Below are positions 34,361-44,850 of a stretch of 64,000 bases of DNA, piece by piece. A program made the translations under genes and the position numbers. The notes beneath the pieces were generated by a model. The model ran no database searches. It worked only from the letters and a program-made list of their open reading frames with translations, and was not told where the DNA came from. The stretch spans positions 2,108,001 to 2,172,000 of the forward strand of contig JADLSH010000333.1 in NCBI GenBank assembly GCA_016169945.1. Reading direction: 5' to 3'. Numbering within the stretch: position 1 is the stretch's first letter; the number at the start of each line of letters is the position of its first letter. Source of the DNA: Trachythela sp. YZ-2020 (Eukaryota; Cnidaria; Anthozoa; Malacalcyonacea; Clavulariidae).

Positions 34361-34542
34361 ATTACGACCGATGCTGCACGTAAATCAGGTATGATAACAG
34401 GAGTTGCTAGCATAGATACAAGTTATAGTTTCAAGACAACAACATGGATAAACGTTTATCCGATGAATGGGGAGGCCTATCTTAACGACAATCTCAATAA
34501 ATAATTTATGCGTTATTATTCAAAACGTTCCACTATACTTGC

Positions 34543-35080
34543 GATTTCATCGTGCGAAACAGGGTTAAGCGTACAGAGGGTATATTTTGTTAATCATATA
34601 CGAGCATCTTATATCTCATTGGACAGTTCCCGATACTTACACTGTGAATGTTGTGAGATACGAAATAGACGCTCACGGTTAGAGTAACTGTCAAAAAAAT
34701 AAAAAACAGTTATGAATTATGTCAATATGCGGCTTATTATGATAGTAAGTGCCTCTTGTAAATGAATTTATGGAGATTATATTAGCTAAGCATGACTCAC
34801 GAGTGAGAAACCACAACCCTAAGCATTGTGCTTTGCGATTTCATCGTGTGAAACAGGTTTAAATGTACAGAGGCTATATTTTGTTAATCACATACGATCA
34901 TCTTAATTTTAGGATTATATTAGCTAAGCACGACACACACGAGTGAGGAACCACAACCCTAAGCATTCACACCGTGTGAACCAGGTTTAAGTGGGTATAT
35001 TTTGCTACCAAATATGGGTATCTTAAATCTCATTGGTCAGTTCGACACTTAGTCTTGTGAGACACGCCTCACTAAATGAC
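34543..35080. repeat. Degenerate tandem repeats inside the Maverick-like element
   Basis: A block beginning GCGATTTCATCGTGYGAAACAG and containing TATATTTTGTTAATCA occurs near 34543 and 34838, with a shorter relative near 34973. A second block (ATTATATTAGCTAAGCAYGAC then AACCACAACCCTAAGCATT) occurs near 34777 and 34917. No coding content. Confidence 0.8.
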
Positions 35081-35539
35081 AGTAAGTGTGCGATATTTTA
35101 AAATGGTTATTTAATTTGTAAACTTCACACAAACACAACAGTAGTTGCTTTAACAGCAGGTGAAAAAAATGATTGTTAGTGTTTTCGGACTAGTGTTTTC
35201 GGAAGTCGAGAAGTATCGCCTAGCTTGTGGAAATTGTGGTCGGGTTTGGGGATTAAACAGTTATTGACTAAAGAACAGTTATTGTACAACAGTTATTGAA
35301 CATTTAATTAACGAACAGTTATATTGTATAAAAAAAATGTTTTTCTAGAAATATGATATACGATGTTGTGCTGTAGCCATCGCTGCACGACACTGTATAA
35401 CATTACAACTGTCTGCTAGCTAGATTATGAATAAATTTAATTTTTTATAGAGAATAAAAATTAATTTAGCTATTGAATGATTTTATGTGTTATCAAATTA
35501 CTCATACCTATTTTATGGAATTTATATTATGTATCGAAA

Positions 35540-36260
35540 GTTTTATACATGTTAAAACCTAATATATACAAAAGACAAGAAAGGAAATTGAAACAGTGTA
35601 TTATGAACTTTATATTGATGACGATGATTATGAGAGAAATTTTTATGGAAAACAAATCGGACTGATCAAGAAAAACAAGGTGTTGTATATGTATTTACCG
35701 AAAAAACCCGTTTATATGCGTTTCCTAAAGATTGGGCCTTGTGTATATACGCTACAGGCAAATATTGCATAAAACAAAAACATGTCAAAGCCGTCAAATT
35801 TTATTTACATTATGAAGTTATACATTCAAGGCATAATTTTTATTATGAAGGAATTATGGCAAAATATATACGACAAACTATAGTGTTTCCCTTATATATA
35901 AAAATAAATCCCTACATATACGAGATTGGTGTCGAAGAAAAAATGAAGAAGACAAATTGACACTATATATCAATATAATTATTTTTTACCTATATTATCT
36001 TCGTGGAAATATATACAACAATTTTTTATAAACAAGCAAAATATAGATTGTCTATTAGCTACTTTTACATTAGAACCTATATTTTATCATTGTTTAAATC
36101 ATATAGCATTATGTATAAATTGCGCCAATATTAAAGGACAACTCGCACAGTCAGCGAATAGATGAAATAGCGAGAATATGTTGGGTTATATTGACGATTT
36201 AACGTCTGAATTACTCTGCTATGCATTAGATGTTATAAAACAGACCGTGTTTTAAAGATT
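35540..36260 (+). pseudogene. Unrecognised Maverick ORF remnants
   Basis: Several plus-strand frames show protein-like composition and probably come from one gene. 35560-35680 has TVYYELYIDDDDYERNFYGK. 35690-35960 has VYVFTEKTRLYAFPKDWALC and KAVKFYLHYEVIHSRHNFYY. 36030-36250 has LATFTLEPIFYHCLNHIALC and MLGYIDDLTSELLCYALDV. They are separated by frame changes and stops. No family is recognised. Confidence 0.4.
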
Positions 36261-36769
36261 TAAAAGGGATTGTGCGATTATTTATTTCTTAAGTGTTGCA
36301 TAAACATATACGTGAAATTGACTGTTGCAATTAGTAGCACGCGTAACAATTCTACTGTCAAGGTAATTAGCGTGCAGGGTAACTATTGCCAATATCGTAC
36401 ATAGAATGTATTATCTGTCCTTATTTGGCAATTATCATCTTGCAGTGTAAGCCACTCTAATTTAAAGTCAATTTTAAGCATTTTTACTGACATTGCTGAC
36501 GGGAAACTGAAGTAATTTGCATTACAGGCCTGTTAAATCTTGGTCGAAATCACCATGTCTTAGTTTATACCGTTATATACAGCGTTTATAATAAGCATAT
36601 AACGAGGGTTTAAAAGCATTTATTGGATATAAAACAGAACTTGCTATGTACTAGTGCATTATCAATTCGAATAACTTAGGATATACGAGTGTGTGCGAAC
36701 ATATATCCGTAGCAAAAGTCGAATGTAATATGATGCGCACTTGATTGAGACTCGATGTATAATAACTTG

Positions 36770-37171
36770 ACGGTTAACCGCAGGTTAACCATAGCTAAAT
36801 CTTAATTATATTTAAAGCAATGTTATAAATGTATACCTTTTGGGACTTGATTCTTTATTAGATATAAAGGAATCCTTAAGAAACGTTTTAGGAGCAATTA
36901 CTGTTACCATTGGCATATTCGAACGGTTAACCACGGTTAACCACTATTTTGTATATATAATTGAGTCTTTAGTATATTTAAATTACAGTGGTTAACCGTG
37001 GTTAACCATTGTAGTTTTGAACAATTCATAGTTGTGAACCCTTGTTTCTTTTCGATGGTTAACACTATGTTTAGAAACAGCACAATATGCTAAAATACAG
37101 GCACATTTATCGCCACAAAGTCAAAATTTCTCATTATTGCTTATGGTTAACCGTGAGTTAACTGTGGTTAA
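36770..37171. repeat. Cluster of ten GTTAAC-centred palindromes
   Basis: GGTTAACC or close variants occur ten times in 400 bp, mostly as pairs about ten to fourteen bases apart (near 36772, 36784, 36925, 36935, 36990, 37000, 37058, 37145, 37156, 37166). The DNA between the pairs is unrelated, so this is not a simple tandem repeat. A binding-site cluster or decayed palindromic repeats are both possible. Confidence 0.75.
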
Positions 37172-37629
37172 CCGTTCGGCACCACTGGATACCAGTAGGT
37201 CTTATTCGCCCCAAAATGCGATTTATGTCCACTTTATATTTACAAAGCATCCCAATTAACGGTAAAACACAGATATTAAATTCTCCTGATACATTTCTTA
37301 CAAAGTATTTTTAACCTTTAGGTTTATGTACTGCATACGCATGTATTTGCACTAAAGACGCTCGTGAGCAATATTTTGTCAAATTCACATATATAGTCTT
37401 TATCAGCATTTTCTTTGCTTAAACATTAAAAATAGTTCAAAAACTTAAAGGTTAGCATCATTTGAAAGCTTAGTGGTCTGTCCTTAAACAAATGTGTAAA
37501 ATGGACCTTACGATTATCGGTAACTGATTGTGTGTCACTTCGAAAACTGCAATGTATCACAGACAATCGTGGACATAATAACAGTTGATAAAATTGCTTA
37601 AATTTTCCGGAACACACATTCGACTAACT

Positions 37630-37727
37630 TCATTAGCCTTTTGCCCCCCTCTCCCCCAACCAATGTTGCTATTATTATCCCCAGACTTAAAACACAACAT
37701 AACAACATTGTCTAGGGGAAGGGGGGA
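37630..37727. repeat. Short dispersed repeat with C-rich inverted arms
   Basis: GCCCCCCTCTCCCCC followed by CAATGTTG (37643-37670) is mirrored by ACATTGTCTAGGGGAAGGGGG (37706-37727). The left arm resembles the insertion in the gypsy RT at 19508-19600. Confidence 0.5.
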
Positions 37728-37793
37728 TATCCAAGGTCAAATACAGAAATTATAGTACAATTTATACTCTGACAGATGCACCTTGGAATTTTA

Positions 37794-39341
37794 TTAACAA
37801 GTTATGTCCAGGATTGTAGATAACAAAGTCCTGTAAGTGAGCAGGAGGTTTACGCAGGCGAGTGGAACGACGTGGGGCAGTATGTGGGTCTTCGGTTCCA
37901 GGGAGACGGACAGTGGTAGGTTTGGAACATCCATCGGTTGAGTGTTCATTAGGTGCAGAAAGGGGATGTGTTCTGGATCAGCTTGCATCACGTCGATCAA
38001 TGGGGATAAGACCAGCACGGAGGGTATTGCGGCGCTCGTCTTCTATAATGCAGGATGTGGTGAAAGAAGAGGTTGTCTCACGAACGACAAGGACGAGTTG
38101 TTTGTTTCTCTTCATCACGTCTGCAGCAAATTATATACCAACTGCGGCTGGTGGGTCTGATGTGGACTGTTCGATCAAACAGGTGGGGATCCTCTTGAGG
38201 GAAGCACATAAGTGGCATGATTGCCTGCAACGATCCAGAGATTTGTCGATCTGACAACATGGATCATCACAGGGTGGAGCATTGCGGCTGGCGAAGTCAG
38301 ATGGTACGTTAGCAGAACCGGCAAGGTGGCGGAGTGATGTCTGGTAACGGCTGACGGTCGAAAGGAATGTAGTGACACACGGGCTTGAAGAGAATTGGCC
38401 ACGACAGAGCTTTTCAAAGGATTGGACGCAAGGCTTGCTGTCTGTGAGGACGCAGGTCTGGATCTTGGATTGGATGATATACGGCGCAAAGTGCTTAATA
38501 GCTGAAGCGATGGACAGTGCTTCTATTTCACAGGGGAGCCAAGTTACCTGGTGTTTTCTGGTCTTTGCGCTGAAGAAACCGGCGAGAAGCAATTTGTTGT
38601 TGCGGAGGGCATAGAGTGTTGCACCAAGACCATTCATTTTCACGGAGCCATCAGTTACAATCCAAAGTTGGTCTTCAGGTTTTGGGATCACAATGGATTT
38701 GTTGGATGATAATGCCTTTTGAGCCTGGTGGAAGGAGGTGATGAGGTCTTCAGACCAGATGACAAGGTTGTTCGATTGGTTGCCAGCAGTTATGTTCTCC
38801 AGAGGGGCAATGAGGGTGGATGAACCTTCGATAACGCGACCAAGCATTTTGTAGGAGCCAATGAACGCGCGAAGATCTCGGACTGTTTTCGGAGGGGCAC
38901 AAGATGAGAGAGTTACTGTACGATGGGGTGAAGCACAAATTGAGCTGCGAGACCGTATCCAGGCGAGGATGGTGGTGGAGACAGGAGAAATGATGGTTTT
39001 CTTGGCAGAGAGACGGAGATCGCATTTGTCTAGGGCTGTCAGGACCTTCTCCAGTTGGAAAGAAGCTTGGCAGGAGTGTTGCCACCACAGTAGAGATCAT
39101 CAGCGATTTTGGCTATGCAGCCGTCTTGAAGGAGATCGCAGAGGACATGGCACATTAGCTCTTCTAACGCCGTCTCTGAGCCAGGCATTCCCATAGCACA
39201 TCTGGTATAGATGCGGATGCCTTTAAAGGGGGTTGCTACACCACAGTATTTGAGGGAGCTCTTGGATAACGGTATTTGGTAAAATGACTGGGACAGGTCT
39301 GACACAATGATGTATCGCCAGCAGGCAATCTTACGAAAGGT
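37794..39341 (-). pseudogene. LTR-retrotransposon pol fragment inserted in the Maverick-like element
   Basis: The minus strand starts abruptly inside a reverse transcriptase (39341: [20 protein letters not shown], then [20 protein letters not shown]). The catalytic box is [10 protein letters not shown], so IADD replaces YxDD. After a frameshift near 39040 a frame 38847-38131 has an RNase H domain (LWIVTDGSVKMNGLGATLYA, TWLPCEIEALSIA, VLTDSKPCVQSFEKL, SDFASRN). A further frame near 38125-37960 resembles an integrase piece (LVLVVRETTSSFTTSCII, DERRNTLRAGLI) with an internal deletion. LTRs, gag and the RT N-terminus are absent. Its right edge falls exactly at the start of a 156-bp duplicated Maverick segment, which points to a rearrangement rather than a clean insertion. 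Confidence 0.85.
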
Positions 39342-39494
39342 CATAAATTTACAGACGAAAAAGTTACATTATATATATAAATTTATATGAAGAGGATGAT
39401 ATATAAGAAAAAATGGAGGTAGAAACATACGAGCGTTTATTGATCGGCGAATTAAAAGGCATTCCTTTTTGTAATAACGCTTTTTGTATAAAAG
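39339..39494. repeat. Direct repeat copy 1 within the Maverick-like element
   Basis: Nearly identical to 40822-40975. Both contain GGTCATAAATTTACAGACG and GGCATTCCTTTTTGTAATAA. Copy 1 abuts the retroelement fragment. Confidence 0.93.
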
Positions 39495-40224
39495 GGTATT
39501 TTGATATATGGGTAAATCAAGAAAGGTTTTTTCAAAATAACCTAAAGATTGGACCAACCGACTATTATGATTATTATCAGCAAGCACATGGCAATAGTAG
39601 TTCAAATGCTAACGAACGTGTCGAGCTTATGAAACTACAATCTTTTGATAATAACGACCCGCTTTTATATCATGAGATGGTTTTACATACAGATTCCCTT
39701 ACAGGTGTCAATAATGGATATAAAAATCAAATAAAGAAACAGCGTCATTTGAAAACGATAGATTTTCTAACGTTTTTTTTTCTAATGCAACAATGACGTT
39801 AACTCTTTCGCAAGGGTTAAAATATATGTTAGGTTTTGACAAGGATATAATTAGACACATGATGAAAATAATGCGTGGTGACAATATTAGATATCGTGAT
39901 TATATACTAGGAGATGTAAAAAGAAATGAAAACGTATATTTAATTATGAAGGAAGTTTTTTACCAGATATAAAAGATGGTGTTAATAGATTGTTTATATA
40001 TTGCGACCAATTAGAAAACGTTGTTGTTGGCAATCATAATTCAGAATTGCTTGCTGTTGTTCCTTTAAAATCAATTGCAAATATTGGAGATACAGCTTAT
40101 TATCAACCGTCAAAAAGTTATAAAAAATTATATTGATAAACTTCATTTTACAATTAAAGACAGTTCTGGAAAATTAATCAATTTTGATCACGGGAGTGTG
40201 GAAATAGAATCATTAATACATTAA
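39413..40224 (+). pseudogene. Penton-like minor capsid protein remnant
   Basis: A plus-strand frame starting at 39413 begins in duplicated DNA and continues through an unassigned Asp/Tyr/Asn-rich region to 39796. Close after it, in another frame, comes LTLSQGLKYMLGF (39793-39830), and then two further frames with FIYCDQLENVVVG (near 39997) and DKLHFTIKDSSGK (near 40137). Motifs of the type L-x-x-x-L-x-x-MLGF, [YI]YCD-x-[VL]E-x-x-x-VG and I-x-x-x-DDTGK are typical of the penton-like single-jelly-roll proteins of Mavericks and adintoviruses. At least three frameshifts break the gene. Role in the intact virus-like element: vertex protein of the capsid (inferred from the family). Confidence 0.6.
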
Positions 40225-40229
40225 AAAAA

Positions 40230-40990
40230 ATGTTAAAAATTACTTTACAAGCAGTAAAAGAAAATTTAATTAATATAGTTGATTATGATGTACTGTATCC
40301 TTTAATACGTATAAAGATAGAAAAATATATTTTGCTTTAAAACATGATGAACAAACAAATATTATATATTATTTATTTATTATATAATTTTTTTATACAT
40401 TATGCTAGAAAAATAGATCTTCATAATAACGATTTCAGTTATAAATTAAACAATGTAAAAACAAAAGATGGTGTGTTATCCAATACTACAATATTAACAG
40501 ATAAAAATCTGATAACAAGTTGGGTACTTCCTTATTCGTTTCATCCTGTGTATAATACAACCCATCCATATCCCATACCTACTAGAACAGCAGATGCTGT
40601 CATGCAGAAAAATTTTGCTGACAAATTTATATTAGGTGATGAATTTGGTATAAAACAAGATTTAATATTACATCGTCATTTTTTTTATATTTAAATAAAG
40701 ATATAAATCAAAATACAAATAATGATTGTGCAGCGTATATCCCATCATACCTTCTCAATTCGTTAGAAGAAATAAAACATAATTTTCAAATTTTATTCAT
40801 TACAAAGATAGCCTGCCGATAGGTCATAAATTTACAGACGAAAAAGTTACATTATATATAAATTTATATGAAGAGGATGATATACAAGAAAAAATGGAGG
40901 TAGAAACATACAAGCGTTTATTGATCGGCGAATTAAAAGGCATTCCTTTTTGTAATAACGCTTTTCGTATAAAAGACGTAGAAAGTAAAA
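40230..40990 (+). pseudogene. Unrecognised Maverick gene remnant
   Basis: The frame 40344-40694 has KIDLHNNDFSYKLNNVKTKD and TSWVLPYSFHPVYNTTH. After frame changes, the second copy of the direct repeat is coding and ends at TAA 40999-41001 ([35 protein letters not shown]). It lies between the penton-like and core-type genes. No known family recognised. Confidence 0.4.
40822..40975. repeat. Direct repeat copy 2 within the Maverick-like element
   Basis: About 154 bp, matching 39339-39494 with only a few base differences and one 2-bp indel. This copy sits in continuous coding context and is probably the original. Confidence 0.93.
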
Positions 40991-41123
40991 AAAAACGATA
41001 ATTGAAAGAACAAAGGGAGATTTAACACCTCCTCCAACTATAGCTTCTAATAAAAGACAAAAAAACACGTCAAAATAAAACTCCTCAAATAGATAAAAAA
41101 ATATTAGATAACATTTTTAAATA

Positions 41124-41308
41124 ATGGTAAATAGAAAAAGATATTGTCACTTGGAAGTATATATCAATATGGTGCTGGAGCTTTCAAAGGTTCAAGACAT
41201 CAAAGAGGAAAATGGCAAAAAGGAGGTTTTGCAGCCGGATTGGCTGCGGGAATGGCTTTACCTTTGCTAACTGGAACATTAGGACAAATAATGAGAGTTA
41301 ATTTATAA
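41124..41308 (+). pseudogene. Small basic-hydrophobic protein, core-type
   Basis: From ATG 41124 the start is basic (MVNRKRY). A frameshift near 41155 leads to YQYGAGAFKGSRHQRGKWQ and then a glycine/alanine-rich hydrophobic segment (GGFAAGLAAGMALPLL), ending at TAA 41306-41308. Small basic or membrane-active proteins directly before the major capsid gene are usual in Mavericks and adenovirus-like elements (pX or pVI type). The assignment rests on position and composition only. Confidence 0.45.
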
Positions 41309-41400
41309 AAAATTGTTTTAGGATGAACGAATGTGTAAAAAAGTGATAAAAAATATATATACATCGATTAAAGTTTTATTTTTTTATTGTTATCCTAAAC

Positions 41401-42733
41401 ATGAGTAAACGTAAAAACGGTAGTGTTTTAGCAGGCTCGCATCAAGAGGAAATAACTGAACAAAAACATGACGGTATATTTATAGAGCCGTTAGCTATGT
41501 TTCAAGATTCGCCAATACAGTAAGTATTTGAAGGATATTTTATCGAAACAATTTATGCAACACCTAACGATCCACTTAGCGATACTTATGAATTTCATCA
41601 TGCATCACAACCTACAGGAATAATTAAGTTAGACGACGCAATGCTACAGGCTACACTTCAAGTACTACAAGCTGACGGTACATCTTTAGCAGATAATGTT
41701 CAAGATATTGTTATTTGCGTACCGTGTCCTGTAAGAACTATGTGGAAACAAGAGGTGTTTGTTAATCAAACGTTATTAAACCCTGCAAGCAATCATGAAC
41801 ATTTATCGTATTTAAAATTACTTACGACAGAAACATGCGATAATTTAGAAGAGGGTCCTGAAATTAATTTCTTATATATAGGTCGAGCATATTGTGCTGC
41901 AGACGACGGGCACTGTTGACAGTACAAAAACGATTGGTACAACAGCGAGAATACGTCACGGTATTTTATCTAATGATACAGGTGTTTATTTAGAAGATCT
42001 ACTAGACGTTCCTATGTTTAACGGGAATGGAAAAGATGAGTATATGCCTAGTTCTTTTGATATTAGAATTCGACTTCAAATAGAAAATTTTAATCATATT
42101 ATGATGGGTGTTGCAGCCAATTGCTAATCATAAGTTAGCTGTAAAGGAATTTAAACTTCTTTTACCCACATACAAACCTGTAGAACTGTTACGTAAAGCG
42201 TTTAACAATGTGCTTGTAGAAAAAAACGCAGAATGTAAATTTTATACACACGAATGACGATTACGTTATGAAACAATACCGGCAGGGCAAGCATATTATC
42301 AAGTTAATCTTTTTAACGGATCTTATCCTACAAGACTGTTTATAATGTTACAAAAGGTAGATTGTTTTGATGGAAGTATGGCAACGAATCCATTTGATTT
42401 TAAATGGAATGATTTAAACATGGTTATGGTTAAAAAAAATAGTACAATAGTAAATCCACAAATTAGAAATGCTAAACAAGGCTATAATCTATTAAAGAAA
42501 AACTTTCACAAATGCCTTTTAAATTTAAAGATTATGAAAATGGTTATGCTATTATTATGTATGATTTAACACCAAACACATTACCTTTAAACACTACAGG
42601 TAATTTATCAGTTGAACTTAATTTTGCACAAAATATACCGCTAAACGGTTTAAAAGCATTATTCGTAGGCGATTTTAGAAATCAAATTCAAATATCATAC
42701 GCTCAAGAACCGCGTACAATTTATGATTATTAA
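41401..42733 (+). pseudogene. Major-capsid-like protein (F54H12.2 type), broken
   Basis: ATG 41401 opens MSKRKNGSVLAGSH, then FIEPLAMF. Breaks follow: TAA at 41521, frame changes near 41900 and 42120, TGA near 42257, and a frame change near 42510. Motifs along the pieces include YMPSSFDIRIRLQIENFNHI (near 42040), NPFDFKWNDLN (42390-42420), then GYAIIMYDLTPNTLPL (near 42540) and GNLSVELNFAQNIPL (near 42600), ending at TAA 42731. Invertebrate F54H12.2-like proteins share the NPF-x-F, G-Y-x-x-x-x-[FY]-DLTP and GNL-x-[VL]-E-L-x-FA blocks. I read them as the double-jelly-roll capsid protein of Maverick-type elements. The length, about 440 codons, is near the family size. Confidence 0.6.
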
Positions 42734-42735
42734 AA

Positions 42736-43150
42736 ATGCCTAAAGGAAAAAAATGTGAAAAGAAAAGAAAAATCCATAAATGCCATACAAACGAATATAT
42801 ACATTCTAATAATCTATGTGTTCATTATCCATGCATAATACCTATGGACGATAAGTCTTTTAAAAGAGAAATTATAGTTAAAAAACCAGCGATTTCAACT
42901 TATGCTACAAATTTGGAAAAAAAACAACAAGAAAGCGATAAAGAAGAATGCAAAACCGAAGAAGAAGAAGAATGAAAGTAAAGAACAAAATGACGCTGAA
43001 GAAATGTATGATAGAATTGTTATCTTCAGACGATGACGATGATGGCGAAAAAAAAGAATACGATTATGATGAAGCAATATTACAACTATTATCTATTATT
43101 AATAAAAAAAATAATAAAGAAAAATTAAAAAAACTTTTTTTTAGTTAAAA
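42736..43150 (+). pseudogene. Lys/Glu-rich ORFs downstream of the capsid gene
   Basis: The frame 42736-42975 starts MPKGKKCEKKRKIHKCHTN with a C/H-rich part (CHTNEY, CVHYPC) and ends in a glutamate run. An overlapping frame 42948-43148 is acidic in the middle (SSDDDDDGEKKEYDYDEA). A coiled-coil or disordered protein is possible; the family is not recognised. Confidence 0.35.
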
Positions 43151-43360
43151 AATTTCTTAAATTGTCAATGGAAAAAACACAAATATTACATGATAAATAT
43201 AGTAAAAAAATAGAAGAAAAGTTAGCATACATATCTAGAAATATTTTATCAAAAAGTATACCGAGCACTAATAAGTGCTACAGAAACATATTTACTTAGG
43301 AAATTAGTAAAAAATAGATATAAAAAAAACAGATATGAAAGTAATGTTTATAGAAAATTT

Positions 43361-44150
43361 TCATTTGAATTCTGTATTCGAACGTGCTATGTTATTAGAA
43401 AAAATGAATAATAAATTACAGTTGGTCGATAGTGGTAAATATTTTTTTAAAAAATGAACAGATTTTCTTCGATCGTCATAATCCTCATCACCAAGTAATG
43501 ATAAAAAATATTTTGTTCGATTTTCATCAAAATTATGAGCAAAATAAACTTCTGAAACAATGTTTATATAAAAATTCTCTGAAAACACTTCTTCAATTAC
43601 TTGCTTGATTTTTGAAACAGTTCGTTTTTCCATCACATAAGATAGATATCCAATACTGATGTGTTTTCTTTATTTCTAAATCACATAACGATAACACACG
43701 TACATGTTTAAAAAGATGTTCATATTTTTCTTCTTTAAATTTCACGCTCCATTCGTCAGCTATAAGTTGTATCACACCGTCGTTACTCCATGTTTTCTTT
43801 AACATCTATTATAATTTCAAAACCATCAGTTCTTTCTTTCAAATTAATTACTCGCTCTTCATACACATCCTTCATATATTTATTTAACATCTATTATAAT
43901 TTCAAAACCATCGCTTCTTTCTTTCAAATTCATTTTTTACTTGCACTCTTCATATCTTTTCTCGTTAAGCTAATTAAGCTATATACTTTTCTTTCTATAA
44001 GCTTCTCTTTCACAACTTTCACAACATCAGTATATACTTTTCTTTCCATAAGTAAGCTTCTCTTTCACAACTTTCACAACATCAGTATATCTTGCAACAT
44101 CAGCACATCTTGCTCTGCTGCTACACTCTCTTTGTAATCTCTCAATTTTT
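43361..44150 (-). pseudogene. Unrecognised minus-strand gene next to the right repeat
   Basis: Read on the minus strand, a charged N-terminal region (about 44150-43800) contains a short tandem duplication with LKERTDGFEIIIDV twice (43801-43845 and 43888-43932). It continues with TWSNDGVIQLIADEWSVKFK and HLFKHVRVLSLCDLE to about 43600. After a frame change comes SKIKQVIEEVFSENFYINIV and FAHNFDENRTKYFLSLLGDE to 43361. It is convergent with the capsid genes. No family recognised. Confidence 0.4.
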
Positions 44151-44211
44151 TTAGGTTTTTTTAACAAACCCTCCATTCCTATACACACTGTTGTGCTTTT
44201 TTTTTTAAACG

Positions 44212-44579
44212 AACAGGTTAGATTCCTGTTTGTATATTCAAATATATAAAGGATGTGTGTCTCATACTGTTCTACAGTTCTTGATGTTCTTGATCACCAG
44301 TCGGACTATTCGGTTTTTATAAAAACCCTATATTATATACACACTGTTGTGCTTTTTTTAAAAAGAACAGGTTAGATTCCTGTTTGTATAAATAGCCAAA
44401 ACCCCTAAATCGTTTTCATTATTTTATTTCAACACGCGTGGTTATACATCATGTGTTCATGTTCATGTTCATCATCTCTTTAATTTTTTGAAATAAAGGG
44501 GTGCCAACACCCCATCAACTATAGGCACTGTCATGGCGTCCACACGCGTGTGTGTGACGTAACAGGTTAAATTCCTGTT
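44212..44579. promoter_or_regulatory. Three AACAGG-N7-CCTGTT sites in the right end
   Basis: The imperfect palindrome AACAGGTTAGATTCCTGTT occurs at 44212-44230 and 44366-44384, and AACAGGTTAAATTCCTGTT at 44561-44579. A variant lies in the left repeat at 32723-32741. The spacing between copies is 154 and 195 bases. The first two also share the neighbouring CACACTGTTGTGCTTTTTTT. These could be protein-binding sites for replication, packaging or transcription of the element; the role is inferred. Confidence 0.6.
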
Positions 44580-44845
44580 CCTATAGCCAATTACATCCGC
44601 TACGTCATAAACGCAATACAATTCCCAATTAATCATCAACAAGACTAACAAAATCATTTCGGTAGCCATTTTGAATCACTAATTAGCTCAAGCTCCCGAT
44701 CCCAACCGTCCGTAGAGACCTTTTTTTTTATGAGTCAGCACTTTTTTTCCAATTATTGTGCAATAATTTCTATATTTTATTAGGCATTTTTTAAAAAATA
44801 TTCACACCCCCCATAATAAAAGTCAACCAAAATTATATAACTACT
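44319..44845. repeat. Right terminal inverted repeat of the Maverick-like element
   Basis: Reverse complement of 32388-32797, longer by an internal segment of about 118 bases around 44560-44680. It ends in CAAAATTATATAACTACT at 44845, next to GTATC. Confidence 0.92.
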
Positions 44846-44850
44846 GTATC

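Larger units (their letters stand above)
32388..44845 (+). mobile_element. Maverick/Polinton-like element, 12,458 bp, degenerate
   Basis: Both ends begin with AGTAGTTATATAATTTTG when read inwards and are flanked by the same five bases, GTATC (32383-32387 and 44846-44850). The terminal inverted repeats are about 410 and 527 bp. Long repeats starting 5'-AG and a short duplication (usually 6 bp) are known features of Mavericks/Polintons. The right half contains decayed genes for a penton-like minor capsid protein, a small hydrophobic core-type protein and a major-capsid-like protein, all on the plus strand. No polymerase B, integrase, protease or ATPase could be recognised; a retroelement fragment (37.8-39.3 kb) interrupts the element. 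It is an old endogenous copy and cannot be functional as it stands. Confidence 0.82.

Noticed and set aside
38750..39100. 116-codon minus-strand frame and overlapping plus-strand frames in the pol fragment
   Set aside because: They are shadows; the RT and RNase H motifs run in other frames.
43790..44137. 115-codon plus-strand Phe/Ser-rich frame
   Set aside because: Reverse of a charged Lys/Glu-rich minus-strand region with better protein character.
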